Shown: piece after piece, positions 1 to 9,485 of the stretch
Layout: each line of letters begins with the position of its first letter
Numbering within the stretch: the first letter of the stretch is position 1
Source of the DNA: Archangium sp.
GTDB taxonomy: Bacteria > Myxococcota > Myxococcia > Myxococcales > Myxococcaceae
Direction: 5' to 3'
Length of the DNA stretch: 64,000 bases
Assembly (NCBI GenBank): GCA_022843845.1
Contig: JALHMW010000001.1
Location: 124,001 to 188,000, forward strand
Made by a program: the position numbers and the translations under genes
Notes under the pieces: model-generated
Told to the model about the DNA's origin: nothing
Database searches by the model: none
Seen by the model: only the letters and a program-made list of their open reading frames with translations

Positions 1-495
1 TATGACGACACGCCCCTCGTCGTGCTCTGTGAAGGCGACTGCACCTTCCGCGCGCTCGATCTCGACAAGCTGCTGGCCTATGCGCCTCACGCCAGCGTGG
101 TGAACGGGACCCGCATCGTCGAGCAGCTCCGCGAGTACAACACGCAACTGTCGACGTTCATGTATTACGGCAACTTCGCCGTCGGAAAACTGCTCGAGAT
201 CAAACATCTCGGGCGAGGGACCTTCACGGACGTCGGCACCACCTACAAACTGATGCGACGCGAGGCGATCGCCCGGCTGCTGACGGTGACCGACCCGAAG
301 GTCAACCTCGAGTTCAACGCGCATTTCCTCGATCGTGCCCTCGGGTCCGGCGAGCGACTGGTCGAGTGCCCCATCACCTTCTACCCACGGATCGGCGAAT
401 CGAAGGGCGGTAACGTGAACAACTCCCGCGCCCTCAAGGTCGGCCTCAAGATGATCTGGGGGCTGTACACAGATTGGCGATGGAGCGCGGAATGA
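1..495 (+). CDS. Glycosyltransferase family 2, C-terminal part (5' end outside window)
   Basis: Open reading frame runs in from the window edge; GT2-like text '...TFTDVGTTYKLMRREAI...LGSGERLVECPITFYPRIGESKGG'; TGA at 493-495 overlaps the next ATG. Confidence 0.75.
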   Translation, partial: YDDTPLVVLCEGDCTFRALDLDKLLAYAPHASVVNGTRIVEQLREYNTQLSTFMYYGNFAVGKLLEIKHLGRGTFTDVGTTYKLMRREAIARLLTVTDPKVNLEFNAHFLDRALGSGERLVECPITFYPRIGESKGGNVNNSRALKVGLKMIWGLYTDWRWSAE

Positions 496-1130
496 GTGAC
501 GGCTACTTCGCCACCCGCCTGGAAGAAGACGCGCGTCGAGACGTGGTGTGGCACACCCTGTGGACGTCGTTCTTTTCCAAACGCATCGCGCCGACCGACA
601 CCGTGCTCGATCTCGGCGCGGGGTGGGGCTCGTTCATCAACCAGGTGAAGGCAGCGCGGCGAATCGCCGTCGACCAATGGCCCGAGCTGGCGCGCCACCT
701 CGCGCCCGGCGTCGAGGCCCACGTCGGCGACGTCACCAACCTCGACTTCCTCGCCGAGCGCTCCGTCGACTTCGCCTTCGCCAGCAACCTGCTGGAGCAC
801 CTCACGCGCGAGCAGAACGCCGCGCTGCTGAAGGCGCTGCGGCCACGACTGACGGCTGGCGGCACCTTGAACCTGGTGCAGCCGAACTTCCGGTACTGCG
901 CCCCGCAGTACTTCGACGACTTCACGCATGTCACCGTCTTCAGCCACGTCAGCCTGTGTGACTTCCTCGAGGCCAACGGCTTCGAGGTGACCGAGTGCCA
1001 GCCGAAGTTCCTGCCGCTCACCGTGAAGTCGCGGCTGCCGACCTGGCCCGCGTTGATCAAGGCCTACCTCGCCAGCCCCATCAAGCCGATGGCTGGCCAG
1101 ATGTACGTTCGCGCACGTGTTCGCAGGTAG
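492..1130 (+). CDS. Class I SAM-dependent methyltransferase
   Basis: Motif I 'VLDLGAGWGSFI', 'FAFASNLLEHL'; ATG at 492 overlaps upstream stop. Confidence 0.85.
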   Translation: MSDGYFATRLEEDARRDVVWHTLWTSFFSKRIAPTDTVLDLGAGWGSFINQVKAARRIAVDQWPELARHLAPGVEAHVGDVTNLDFLAERSVDFAFASNLLEHLTREQNAALLKALRPRLTAGGTLNLVQPNFRYCAPQYFDDFTHVTVFSHVSLCDFLEANGFEVTECQPKFLPLTVKSRLPTWPALIKAYLASPIKPMAGQMYVRARVRR

Positions 1131-1137
1131 CTCGCGA

Positions 1138-3774
1138 ATGGCCCGATCGACGAGGTGGGTGCTCGCGCTGGTGCTGGCGCTCGATCTGCTGGCCCTCGGG
1201 TGGCAGGGAGCGCTCCAACAGCTCCGGCTCGTCGTCGAGACACGCGGGCCCGGCACCCTCGAGCTCGACGATGGCGTGAGGCGAACCCTCGCGGTCGACC
1301 CCGCGCCAGAGCCGCTGCGGCTGACGATTCTCAACGCAACCGCCCAGGGAGCGACGAGCCTGATCGAGGTGCCTGCCCTCACCACGGCCCACCGGGCGCG
1401 GCTGTTCGATGCCTCGACCTATACGGCGACCCCCGGGTTCTCCGTCGAGGGGCTGCGAGAGGGGGGCGTCTGGCGCTCGAGCACGTCGGGGGCATCGCTC
1501 TCCTGGCAAGGGCGGGTCTCTGGGCTGTTCACGAGGGTGCCCTGTGGTCGCGACCGCGGAGTGGTTTGCATCGAAGGCACGGGCCTCGAGCGCGCGTGTC
1601 ACGATCTGTCGTCGTGCTCGGGAGACATCTCGGTCGACGTCATCAGTCCCCGACGTCTTCACACGGCGCTGATTCCCCTCTGGCGCTCAGGGCTCACGCT
1701 CTCGGCCGATCAACCGCTTCAGATCGAACGCCTCGAGCTGCGGTTCGGGCACCACGTCGTGCTCGAGCGGCCCGGCATGACGCTCGAGGCCGCTGAACGA
1801 ATCGAGCTGCCCGCGCTGGTCCGATTGGGTGCGCTCGGCGCCTTCATCGGCAATGGCGCGTTGCTGCTCCTGCAAGTGCTCTTGCTCGTCGTGGTGTCGA
1901 TCGTCCTGGGCGCGACGGTCGTGACGCCGTTCGTCGATCGCCTGGGCCTGCTCGAGGCGTTGCTCCTCTCGTTCTTCGCGGGTCAGGGCCTGATGTCGAA
2001 CCTGACGACCTCTCTCTTCTGGTTCGTGCCGACGACGGTCGGCTCGCCCGTGGTGGCCGGCGTGCTGGCGGTGATCAGCGTCTTTCAGCTCGCGCGAGGT
2101 GGGGCACGGCGGTGGCGGGCCGTCATCACGAACGTGTCTGCGGACGAGCGGGCGCGGCTGCTGACGGTCTCGTTGTTCGCAACCGTCACGACGCTCCTCG
2201 TCGCCGCGCCCGCCCTCACCTTCCCCGGCTGGTTCGTCGGTCACGGCTACACGGACTCGATGGACTACCCGACGTGGGCGTCACTGGCGCAAGAGGCACC
2301 ACTCGATCGCGGCCTGGCCGCCATTCGTTTTCAAGACTTCGTGCGCGTGTCGGTGACGGCGCAGACGCTCGGCGTCGACACCGTCGGGGCGCTCGGCCCG
2401 CAGCTCACCGTGCTCTGGTGGGTGCTGCCGTTCCTGGGGCTGGCGTTGCTGCGGCGCTTCGGCGTCTCGGATGAGGGCGCGCTCATCGGCGCCGCGCTGG
2501 CCGGGCACGGGCTCTGCTTCTGGGAGATCGCCACCCAGTGCTACCTGCCGCAGTACGAAGTGGCGCACTTCGCGGTGGCCGGGCTGTGGGCCGCGGCCTG
2601 GCTGCTGGGCGAGCAGCGCGAGCGGTCGTGGCAGCCAGAGCTGGCGGTCGCCTGTGTCTTCGCGGCGAGCGTGGGGCTGTACCCGTACCAGGCCTTCAGC
2701 GTGATGGGCTTCGGCGTCGCGGTCGTCGCGGCGGCGGCGTGGCGCAGACAATCGGCGCTGCTGCTGATGGTGGGCCGCGTCGGGCTCTTCACCGCGCTGG
2801 TCACGAACCTGAACCTCGAGGTGGTGTTCGACTTCGGGCAGGGCTCGATGCAACACCGCGCCGCGCTCAATGCCATCGGCAGGGGCGTCGTCTTCCCCTG
2901 GTACGCGAGCCCCGAGGCGAGGGCGATTCTCGCGGGCACCGACGACTTCGTGCGAACGAGCGCGCTGCGAGAGCCCATCTACGCCGAGGTGTTCGGAGGG
3001 CTGCCGAAGACGGGCCGCCGGTTCGCCGCCCTCGAGGCCTTCATCGGTCGCCTCGCGCCAGCGTTCACCTGGGTGATGCTGGGGGTGGCGGCCGGGGCGC
3101 TCTGGCTGATGGGCCGCCGGCGCGACGTCACGGCCTTCGTCGCCCTCGCGACCCTTGGTGTTCCGCTGATCATGACGTTCGGGCTGATGCGCAGTGACGA
3201 CGTCTACTTCTGGGTGAAGTCGCTGATGACGTTCAGCGCGTTGATGGTCGTGCCCTTCGTCGGCGCGGTGGGCTCGCTGGCCGCGTCGTCGGGGCGGGGG
3301 CCGCGGTGGCTCGGGGTCACCGTCGCGGTGGGCTTCGTCGCACTCTCGCTCCGCACGAGCTGGTTCGACACGCTCGCGTACCTGATCAGTCGCGAGTCGC
3401 CGGCGCTCGCAGCGACGAGAACCCACCTGCCCGTCCACACCGAGGCGCTCAGCCGGCTTCAAGCGTGGGTGCAGACGCAGCCTGCGCATCGGCGGGTGGT
3501 CTTCGTCGGCACTCTGCACGACCGGTATTGGACGGACGGAGACATCATTACCTACAACCGCCTGCTGGCGTTCTTCGAGGGCCACGAGGTTCGGTACGGA
3601 GATGACGTGCGCAAGCGCTACACCCGCAGCCGCCAGCCCAACTACGTCGGCCCCGAGGCCCTGGGCGCCTTCGACGTGATGGTCCGCTTCGATGACTGCG
3701 CAGCCGAGGGCTTCACGTCAGTTCTGGTCACCGACCTCTTCTGTGTGCTCCAACGCGGTCAATCGACGAGGTGA
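1138..3774 (+). CDS. Large polytopic membrane protein (GT-C-like), function unknown
   Basis: Long ORF with many hydrophobic segments and a soluble C-terminus; ATG 1138 chosen over GTG 1117. Confidence 0.7.
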   Translation: MARSTRWVLALVLALDLLALGWQGALQQLRLVVETRGPGTLELDDGVRRTLAVDPAPEPLRLTILNATAQGATSLIEVPALTTAHRARLFDASTYTATPGFSVEGLREGGVWRSSTSGASLSWQGRVSGLFTRVPCGRDRGVVCIEGTGLERACHDLSSCSGDISVDVISPRRLHTALIPLWRSGLTLSADQPLQIERLELRFGHHVVLERPGMTLEAAERIELPALVRLGALGAFIGNGALLLLQVLLLVVVSIVLGATVVTPFVDRLGLLEALLLSFFAGQGLMSNLTTSLFWFVPTTVGSPVVAGVLAVISVFQLARGGARRWRAVITNVSADERARLLTVSLFATVTTLLVAAPALTFPGWFVGHGYTDSMDYPTWASLAQEAPLDRGLAAIRFQDFVRVSVTAQTLGVDTVGALGPQLTVLWWVLPFLGLALLRRFGVSDEGALIGAALAGHGLCFWEIATQCYLPQYEVAHFAVAGLWAAAWLLGEQRERSWQPELAVACVFAASVGLYPYQAFSVMGFGVAVVAAAAWRRQSALLLMVGRVGLFTALVTNLNLEVVFDFGQGSMQHRAALNAIGRGVVFPWYASPEARAILAGTDDFVRTSALREPIYAEVFGGLPKTGRRFAALEAFIGRLAPAFTWVMLGVAAGALWLMGRRRDVTAFVALATLGVPLIMTFGLMRSDDVYFWVKSLMTFSALMVVPFVGAVGSLAASSGRGPRWLGVTVAVGFVALSLRTSWFDTLAYLISRESPALAATRTHLPVHTEALSRLQAWVQTQPAHRRVVFVGTLHDRYWTDGDIITYNRLLAFFEGHEVRYGDDVRKRYTRSRQPNYVGPEALGAFDVMVRFDDCAAEGFTSVLVTDLFCVLQRGQSTR

Positions 3775-3982
3775 CGGAGAGAACTACGGCGGACTGCACC
3801 AGTGGAACTTCGATGTTCGCGATGGCGAGTTCGTGCTGTGGACCCGCGTCGACGTGGCCGGCGACGTGCCGCTTCGGTATCAAGCGGTGGACGAGCTGAA
3901 CCAGCTGCTCACGGGTGCGCCCTTCGTGCAGCGGGCCTTGAAGCGGCTCGTGCGAGGGCTTCTGTGCCAGCGGCTCCCGTGA
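3692..3982 (+). pseudogene. Short orphan ORF / gene remnant ending in a PLRYQAVDELNQLL... tail
   Basis: Overlaps the 3' end of the upstream CDS; no convincing start; C-terminus matches the tail of the ORFs ending at 10484 (+) and 12426 (-). Confidence 0.4.
3869..3982 (+). other. Shared C-terminal tail motif, copy C
   Basis: PLRYQAVDELNQLLTGAPFVQRALKRLVRGLLCQRLP. Confidence 0.55.
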
Positions 3983-3988
3983 AATTCC

Positions 3989-4936
3989 GTGGTCCATGAG
4001 GGCTCGATGCGGCATGAGGGCGACATGGATCTCGCCACCATCACTGCGCAGAACACCCGTGCCCTGCTGTGTCTGCGCTCACCGAACATCGACTTCATGG
4101 CGGCCATTCGTGACTACCCCTACCGGGGCTTCATCGAGGCCCAGATCACCGGCTGCCAGCCCTTCGTCATGTTCTCGAACTACGACGACATCGTGGCGCA
4201 GCACTACCTGTTCCGGGGCCCCGACAGCTTCGAGTCGTTCAGCCTCAAGCTGTGGTCGCACCTCTCGCGCATGTCGAAGGTCGTCTTCGACGTGGGCGCC
4301 TTCAGCGGCGTCTTCGCGCTGGCCGCGACGCACTCGAACCCCGAGGTGAAGGTCGTCGCGTTCGAGCCGAGCCTGAACACCTTCGTGCGCCTGGTCACCA
4401 ACGTGCTCGCCAACGGCATGGGCGGTCGTATCGGCACGGTCAAGGCGGCGCTGGGTGAACGCGATGGCCAGCTGACCCTCAAACACCCGGCTGGCATTCA
4501 CTGCCTCGGCAGCGAAGAGACCCTCGTCGATGGTCGTCACGAGTCGGTGTGGTTCCAGGAAGAGGTGCGGGTCATGGCCGGCGACCAGCTCTCGGCCCAC
4601 TACGCCACCAACTCGCGTGACTTCGTCATCGAGGTCGACCCGGGAGCCGTCGATCTGATCAAGATCGACGTCGAAGGCTTCGAGCTGTCGGTGCTCCGCG
4701 GCATGACGGCCCTGCTCGACCGCCGGAAGCCGACCCTGCTCGTCGAGTGCCTCAGCCTTGGCCAGTTCGACGAGGTCTTCGCGTTCCTCCAGCCCAAAGG
4801 CTACTTCTTCCGCTTCATCGACGACGCCGGCAGCGCGGCCCACCAGGACCGCGACCGCTTCGCTCAACACCCCCGAAACGTCCTCTTCATGAGCAGTGAT
4901 GAGCTGCTCGAAGGCGTCGTGATGATCGCGCGGTAG
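3989..4936 (+). CDS. FkbM family methyltransferase
   Basis: 'VVFDVGAFSGVFALAA', 'VVAFEPSLNTFVRL', 'LIKIDVEGFELSVLRGM' typical of FkbM; in-frame ATGs at 4007 and 4025 are plausible starts. Confidence 0.85.
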   Translation: MVHEGSMRHEGDMDLATITAQNTRALLCLRSPNIDFMAAIRDYPYRGFIEAQITGCQPFVMFSNYDDIVAQHYLFRGPDSFESFSLKLWSHLSRMSKVVFDVGAFSGVFALAATHSNPEVKVVAFEPSLNTFVRLVTNVLANGMGGRIGTVKAALGERDGQLTLKHPAGIHCLGSEETLVDGRHESVWFQEEVRVMAGDQLSAHYATNSRDFVIEVDPGAVDLIKIDVEGFELSVLRGMTALLDRRKPTLLVECLSLGQFDEVFAFLQPKGYFFRFIDDAGSAAHQDRDRFAQHPRNVLFMSSDELLEGVVMIAR

Positions 4937-5022
4937 CGCGGGTGGTCGTCCTGAAAACGAGCCTCACTGGAAAACGAGCAGGCGTTGACCACCCCGTCAG
5001 CGCCTAGTACGCGCTGCCCGAG

Positions 5023-6288
5023 ATGCGCATCGGCTTCCTCGTCGGCGACATAGTCAACATCAGCGGCGGCTCGAACGTCATCATCGAGCACGCGGCTGGC
5101 TTGAGAGATCGCGGTCACGACGTCGTGCTCATTCCGTCAGCGACGCCGACGACTCCGCCGTCGTGGCACCCGCTGCTCGAAGGCCTGGCGATTCGACCGC
5201 TCGAGGCGTGCCGCGTCGAGCGCTTCGACTTCGTCTTCGCGACCTGGTGGGTGACGTGGTTCGACCTGCACCTGCTCGACTCGGCCGTCTACGGCTACTT
5301 CAACCAGTCCTACGAGTCGCGGTTTCACACCGAGCGTCACCACAAGCTGCAGAACCGCGCGACCTATTCGTTGCCCCTGTTCTTCATCACCGAGGCGCGC
5401 TGGCTCGAAGAGTTCATCACCCACCTGCTGCCGCAGGCGCGCGTCCGCCATGTTCCGAACGGGCTCTCGAGGAGCTACTTCCCGGTTCGCAACGCGCCGA
5501 CGCCACGATCTGGACCGCTGAAGGTCGTCGTCGAAGGCCCGTGGGGAGTGCCCTTCAAGGGTGTGCGCGAGTCATTCGGGGTGCTCGAGGCGGCCTCTCG
5601 CGAGATCGCCCTCGAGGTCAGTTGGCTCACCTCGAACGCAGGCGGCCAGCGGCCCAGCGTGGGCGGCCGGCCCGTCTCGGTGTACGAGCGCATTCCCATC
5701 GACCAGGTCGCCTCGTTGCTGCGCCAGCACGACGTGATGCTGAAGCTCTCGACGGTCGAGGGCATGTACGGGCCTCCGCTCGAGATGTTCAGCCAGGGTG
5801 GCACCGCCATCACCACGCCCGTCTCGGGCTGTGACGAGTACATCGTGCATGGGCACAACGCGCTGCTCGCCCCTTCGTACGACGAGCTCGCGCCCGTCAG
5901 GTACCTCACGCAGCTGGCGCAACCGACCGAGCTGCTCACGTCACTCAAACGAAACGCGCTGGCGACGGCGCGGGCCTGGCCCGACTGGCAGCAATCGACG
6001 CGCCACTTCGCCGAGGCGCTCGAAGAGGCGCATCACGAGGGGTACACCAACGCCCACCTGCGCTCTGCGCTCGCGGGGGTCTCGGCGATGCGAACCCACT
6101 GGGCCGACGAAGCGTGGCGCGAAGCGAGCCGACAGGTGCAGCCGCCGGCGCTCGGCCACTGGGAATCACTCGTGCTCAAGCAGGTTCGGGCCTTGAAGTC
6201 GTCTGCCTCGGTGAAGACGCTCAAGCGCGCGTCGCCCCGGTTGCTCAAAGACCTGGTGAAGCTCGCAGCCGCCCGGGTGCTCGAATGA
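5023..6288 (+). CDS. Glycosyltransferase, GT4/GT1-like
   Basis: 'MRIGFLVGDIVNISGGSNVIIEHAAGLRDRGHDV', C-terminal 'KLSTVEGMYGPPLEMFSQGGTAITTPVSGCDEYI'. Confidence 0.85.
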   Translation: MRIGFLVGDIVNISGGSNVIIEHAAGLRDRGHDVVLIPSATPTTPPSWHPLLEGLAIRPLEACRVERFDFVFATWWVTWFDLHLLDSAVYGYFNQSYESRFHTERHHKLQNRATYSLPLFFITEARWLEEFITHLLPQARVRHVPNGLSRSYFPVRNAPTPRSGPLKVVVEGPWGVPFKGVRESFGVLEAASREIALEVSWLTSNAGGQRPSVGGRPVSVYERIPIDQVASLLRQHDVMLKLSTVEGMYGPPLEMFSQGGTAITTPVSGCDEYIVHGHNALLAPSYDELAPVRYLTQLAQPTELLTSLKRNALATARAWPDWQQSTRHFAEALEEAHHEGYTNAHLRSALAGVSAMRTHWADEAWREASRQVQPPALGHWESLVLKQVRALKSSASVKTLKRASPRLLKDLVKLAAARVLE

Positions 6289-7187
6289 AGACGCGTATCG
6301 TCCCCGGTCTGCGGATCGCGTTCGTCGGTCACGATGAGCAGCGGTGCTCCCTTCCCGAAGGCGGCGCCTGGGCCCACGTCAGCTTCCACTCGTTGCGAGA
6401 GGGCTGGAAGTCGGCGCTTGCGCAGGCGTCGCTGCGCAACCCCGACGTCACCTTCCTGCTCCTCGACGACACCTTCGCGCCGACCGGGCCCCTGACGAGC
6501 CTGGGCGTGTGCATCGGCGTCGTCGGGCGGCCGCCCTGGGGCCCGAACGGCCGCTGGCCTTTGAACGTCTGGGCACGGCACGGCATCGATGGCTGGGTGT
6601 GGTACGAGGCACCGCCGTCAGACGCACCGCGCGTCGACGCGATTCTGCCCGCCCCCGTCAACCGCCACGGCCTGCGGCTTCCCGACTTCTCGAAGCAGCT
6701 GGTGGTGGTGCCCCAATGGGCAGCCCCCGACGCCGCGGCGCTCGAGCTGATGAACGCGCAGCGTCGTCTGTCGATGATCGAGCCGTCGCTGCCCATCGAA
6801 CGACAGCTCGAGTGTCTCGAAGGCGCGGGCACGTACCTCACCGTCGTGCGAGACGCGCTCGGTCGACTCGACCCGCTGCCGCTCCAGGCGATGGCGCGAG
6901 GGCTGCTGGTGGTCTCGACGAGCCCGTTCCCCTCGTCGTGGGGGGTCGAGCCCGAAGACGACTACCTCCTGCGAGCCGAGAGCGCCCTTCTCGAGACGGT
7001 GAACGAGGTGCGGCGCGTGCCCGAGACGTTCCACCCCGTTCGGCTGCGGGCCGCCCAGAAGGTGGCCGAGTTCTTCGACGCCGACTTCGTCTACCAGCGC
7101 CTCGTGTTCGATCTGCTGCTCTCGCGCGACGCGGGGCGCGTGATTGAAACGCCGCGGCGTGAGGTGAGGCTGAGGAGCGTTCGGTGA
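6285..7187 (+). CDS. Hypothetical protein, divergent glycosyltransferase-like
   Basis: ATG 6285 overlaps upstream TGA; 'PLPLQAMARGLLVVSTSPFPSSWGVEPEDDYLL' resembles a GT C-terminal segment. Confidence 0.6.
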   Translation: MKTRIVPGLRIAFVGHDEQRCSLPEGGAWAHVSFHSLREGWKSALAQASLRNPDVTFLLLDDTFAPTGPLTSLGVCIGVVGRPPWGPNGRWPLNVWARHGIDGWVWYEAPPSDAPRVDAILPAPVNRHGLRLPDFSKQLVVVPQWAAPDAAALELMNAQRRLSMIEPSLPIERQLECLEGAGTYLTVVRDALGRLDPLPLQAMARGLLVVSTSPFPSSWGVEPEDDYLLRAESALLETVNEVRRVPETFHPVRLRAAQKVAEFFDADFVYQRLVFDLLLSRDAGRVIETPRREVRLRSVR

Positions 7188-7408
7188 AGGAGGACGCCGA
7201 AGCCTTGGCGCGTGCGCTCATGCGTCACGCCGTGGAGCAGGCCCGGACGGTTCGCTTGTTGTGGACTGGCCAGCGCGAGCAGGACTCGAGGGTGCATCCC
7301 TCGTTGAGACAGCAGGCCTCGATGTGGTGGGCGGGGGCCGAGACGCCAGCGCGGCTGGCGGTGCTTCGGGCGCGCGTGCGCCTGGCGGTTCGAGCTCTGC
7401 GGCCATGA
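7184..7408 (+). CDS. Small hypothetical protein, translationally coupled on both sides
   Basis: GTG 7184 overlaps upstream TGA (GTGA); its TGA overlaps the downstream ATG at 7405 (ATGA). Confidence 0.5.
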   Translation: MKEDAEALARALMRHAVEQARTVRLLWTGQREQDSRVHPSLRQQASMWWAGAETPARLAVLRARVRLAVRALRP

Positions 7409-9483
7409 CTTCGACGCTCTCGCTGCACGAGCTGCCCACCCGCCTGCCGTCGATGGCACGAGGCTTCCGGGTTGTCGGCTTCGACGTCTTCAACACGCTG
7501 ATGCGGCGGAGCGTCGAAGGCGAGTGGATCAAACGCGCCTCGGCCCACGCGCTCAGGCAGCGGCTCGCGACGATGCTCCACCGCGATCATCTCCCCTCGG
7601 CCGCCCAGGTCCTGCTGCGCCGTCAGGAGCTCGAGCGGGAGCTCGTCGCCGAGCGCGTCGCCCGGGGCGAGGACAACGAAGTCGACTTCACCGAGCTCGT
7701 GCCGCGATGGGTCGGCACGTGGGTCCCCCGGGGCAACCAGACGCTCGTCGAGCTCTGCGAAGAAGACGAAGTGCGCCTCGAAGAGCGGGCGCTCTCGGCG
7801 ATGCCAGGGGTCGCCCAGACGCTCGCCACCCTCAAAGACGCCGGCCACCGGCTCATCTTCGTCAGCGACATGTACCTGCGCGCCCACCACCTCTGGCGCT
7901 TTCTCAAGGGGGTCGGGCTCGCCCGCTTCTTCGATGCTGGCTACGTCTCGAACGACGCCGGGCTGCGCAAGGCGACGGGGCGCCTGTTCCCCTGGGTGCT
8001 CGAGTCCGAGGCCATCTCGCGAAACGAGCTGCTGTTCGTGGGGGACGATATCGAGGCCGACGTCGTGCAGCCGAAGCGGCATGGCATCAAAGCTGTCCTG
8101 ATCGCCGATGCCCCTGAGCTGGCCCGTCGCGGCCGCCTGCAGGCCCTCGAGCGACTGTCGAAGGCGCAGACGACGTGGTGCGAGGCTTTCGTTCACGAGT
8201 TGATGCCAGAGGCCCACGACAGCGATCGCCCGGAGCACATTCACGAAGCGCTCGGCCGAACGTTGGCGCCGGGACTGGTGGCCTTCGTGATGGAGACGGT
8301 CGAGCTGGCCCGCCTCGAAGGCGCGCGGCGCATCTTCTTCCTGGCGCGAGAGGGCCTCACCTTTCTACGCATCTACGCCAGGCTGCGTCGGGCTGGAGTC
8401 TTCGGCCACGAGGACGTGCCCGAGGCCCGGTACCTGTTCGTCTCGCGGGCGTCGACGATTCTGCCCTCGATGCGCAGCCTGTCGTGGAGCGAGCTGTCGC
8501 GCTTCTGGCGGCAGTACCCGAACCAGAGCCTCAGGAGGCTCCTGAAGAACCTGGGGCTGAACGAGTCTCCTTTCGTCGAGAAGGGGGCCGAGCTCGGCCT
8601 GACGGACGCCGACCGGCCCCTCGGCCCGCCCGATCAGGACCTACCCTTCGCGGCCTTCCTCGCCTCTCGCGACGTTCATGCCGCGTTCCTGGCGGCGCGC
8701 GACGTGAGCCGTAGCGCCCTGCGCACGTACCTCGGGCAGACCGGGCTCTGGGGCGAGCAACGCGTCGTGCTGGCGGACATCGGGTGGAAGGGCTCGATGC
8801 AAGACAACCTGGCCCGCGCGTTCGAAGCAGAGACCGGTGCGCCCGAGCTCGTCGGCCACTACGTGGGCCTGGCGCAGCGAGGCGAAGCCACGGGCCGATC
8901 ACGCAAGGTGGGCTTCCTCGCTGATTGCCAACGGCCCGACCTCGACGAGGTCGACCTGTTTCGCAACACCGCGATCTACGAGATGGCGACCCAGGCCTCC
9001 CACGGCACCACGCGGCGCTACGGCCCGCACCCCCACGTCCAGGGTCGGGTGGTGCCGGTGCTCGAGCTCCACGAGGTCGAACGCGAGAACACCGCGCAGT
9101 ACTTCCGTCACGCCCAGCGCGGCATCGACGAGTGGACGCGCCAGTTCTGCGACGTCTTTCCGCTCGCGCCCTTCTCGGGGAAGGAGCTCAGGCCCGGGGC
9201 CCTGGCTCGGGCGCTCAACTACATTCGTTACCCCACGCGCGCACAGGCCGACGCCTTCTTGCGCTACTCGCACGTCGAGAGCTTCGGGGTCGACCACATC
9301 AGTCGTTTCGGCTTCGACGTCACCTTCGCCGAGCTGCTCGGCCGCACGCCACGCGCGACCGTTCACGAGCTTCAGCGCCGGTTCGAGCACACCATGTGGC
9401 GAGAAGGGGTCGTGCGTCGCTCTGGAGTACCCCTCGGCACGTTCCTGTGGGATCTCTGGGTCACTCTGCAGCGCGTGAGGTAG
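7405..9483 (+). CDS. HAD superfamily hydrolase, large COG5610-like protein
   Basis: 'VVGFDVFNTLMRR' motif I, 'FVSDMYLRAHHLWRFL' motif II, 'LLFVGDDIEADVVQPKRHGIKAVLI' motif IV; long C-terminal extension. Confidence 0.8.
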   Translation: MTSTLSLHELPTRLPSMARGFRVVGFDVFNTLMRRSVEGEWIKRASAHALRQRLATMLHRDHLPSAAQVLLRRQELERELVAERVARGEDNEVDFTELVPRWVGTWVPRGNQTLVELCEEDEVRLEERALSAMPGVAQTLATLKDAGHRLIFVSDMYLRAHHLWRFLKGVGLARFFDAGYVSNDAGLRKATGRLFPWVLESEAISRNELLFVGDDIEADVVQPKRHGIKAVLIADAPELARRGRLQALERLSKAQTTWCEAFVHELMPEAHDSDRPEHIHEALGRTLAPGLVAFVMETVELARLEGARRIFFLAREGLTFLRIYARLRRAGVFGHEDVPEARYLFVSRASTILPSMRSLSWSELSRFWRQYPNQSLRRLLKNLGLNESPFVEKGAELGLTDADRPLGPPDQDLPFAAFLASRDVHAAFLAARDVSRSALRTYLGQTGLWGEQRVVLADIGWKGSMQDNLARAFEAETGAPELVGHYVGLAQRGEATGRSRKVGFLADCQRPDLDEVDLFRNTAIYEMATQASHGTTRRYGPHPHVQGRVVPVLELHEVERENTAQYFRHAQRGIDEWTRQFCDVFPLAPFSGKELRPGALARALNYIRYPTRAQADAFLRYSHVESFGVDHISRFGFDVTFAELLGRTPRATVHELQRRFEHTMWREGVVRRSGVPLGTFLWDLWVTLQRVR

Positions 9484-9485
9484 CC

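Noticed and set aside
7261-7404. Upstream extension of the HAD ORF
   Set aside because: ATG at 7405 with ATGA overlap gives a standard HAD N-terminus; the extension is out of frame with the small ORF at 7184.
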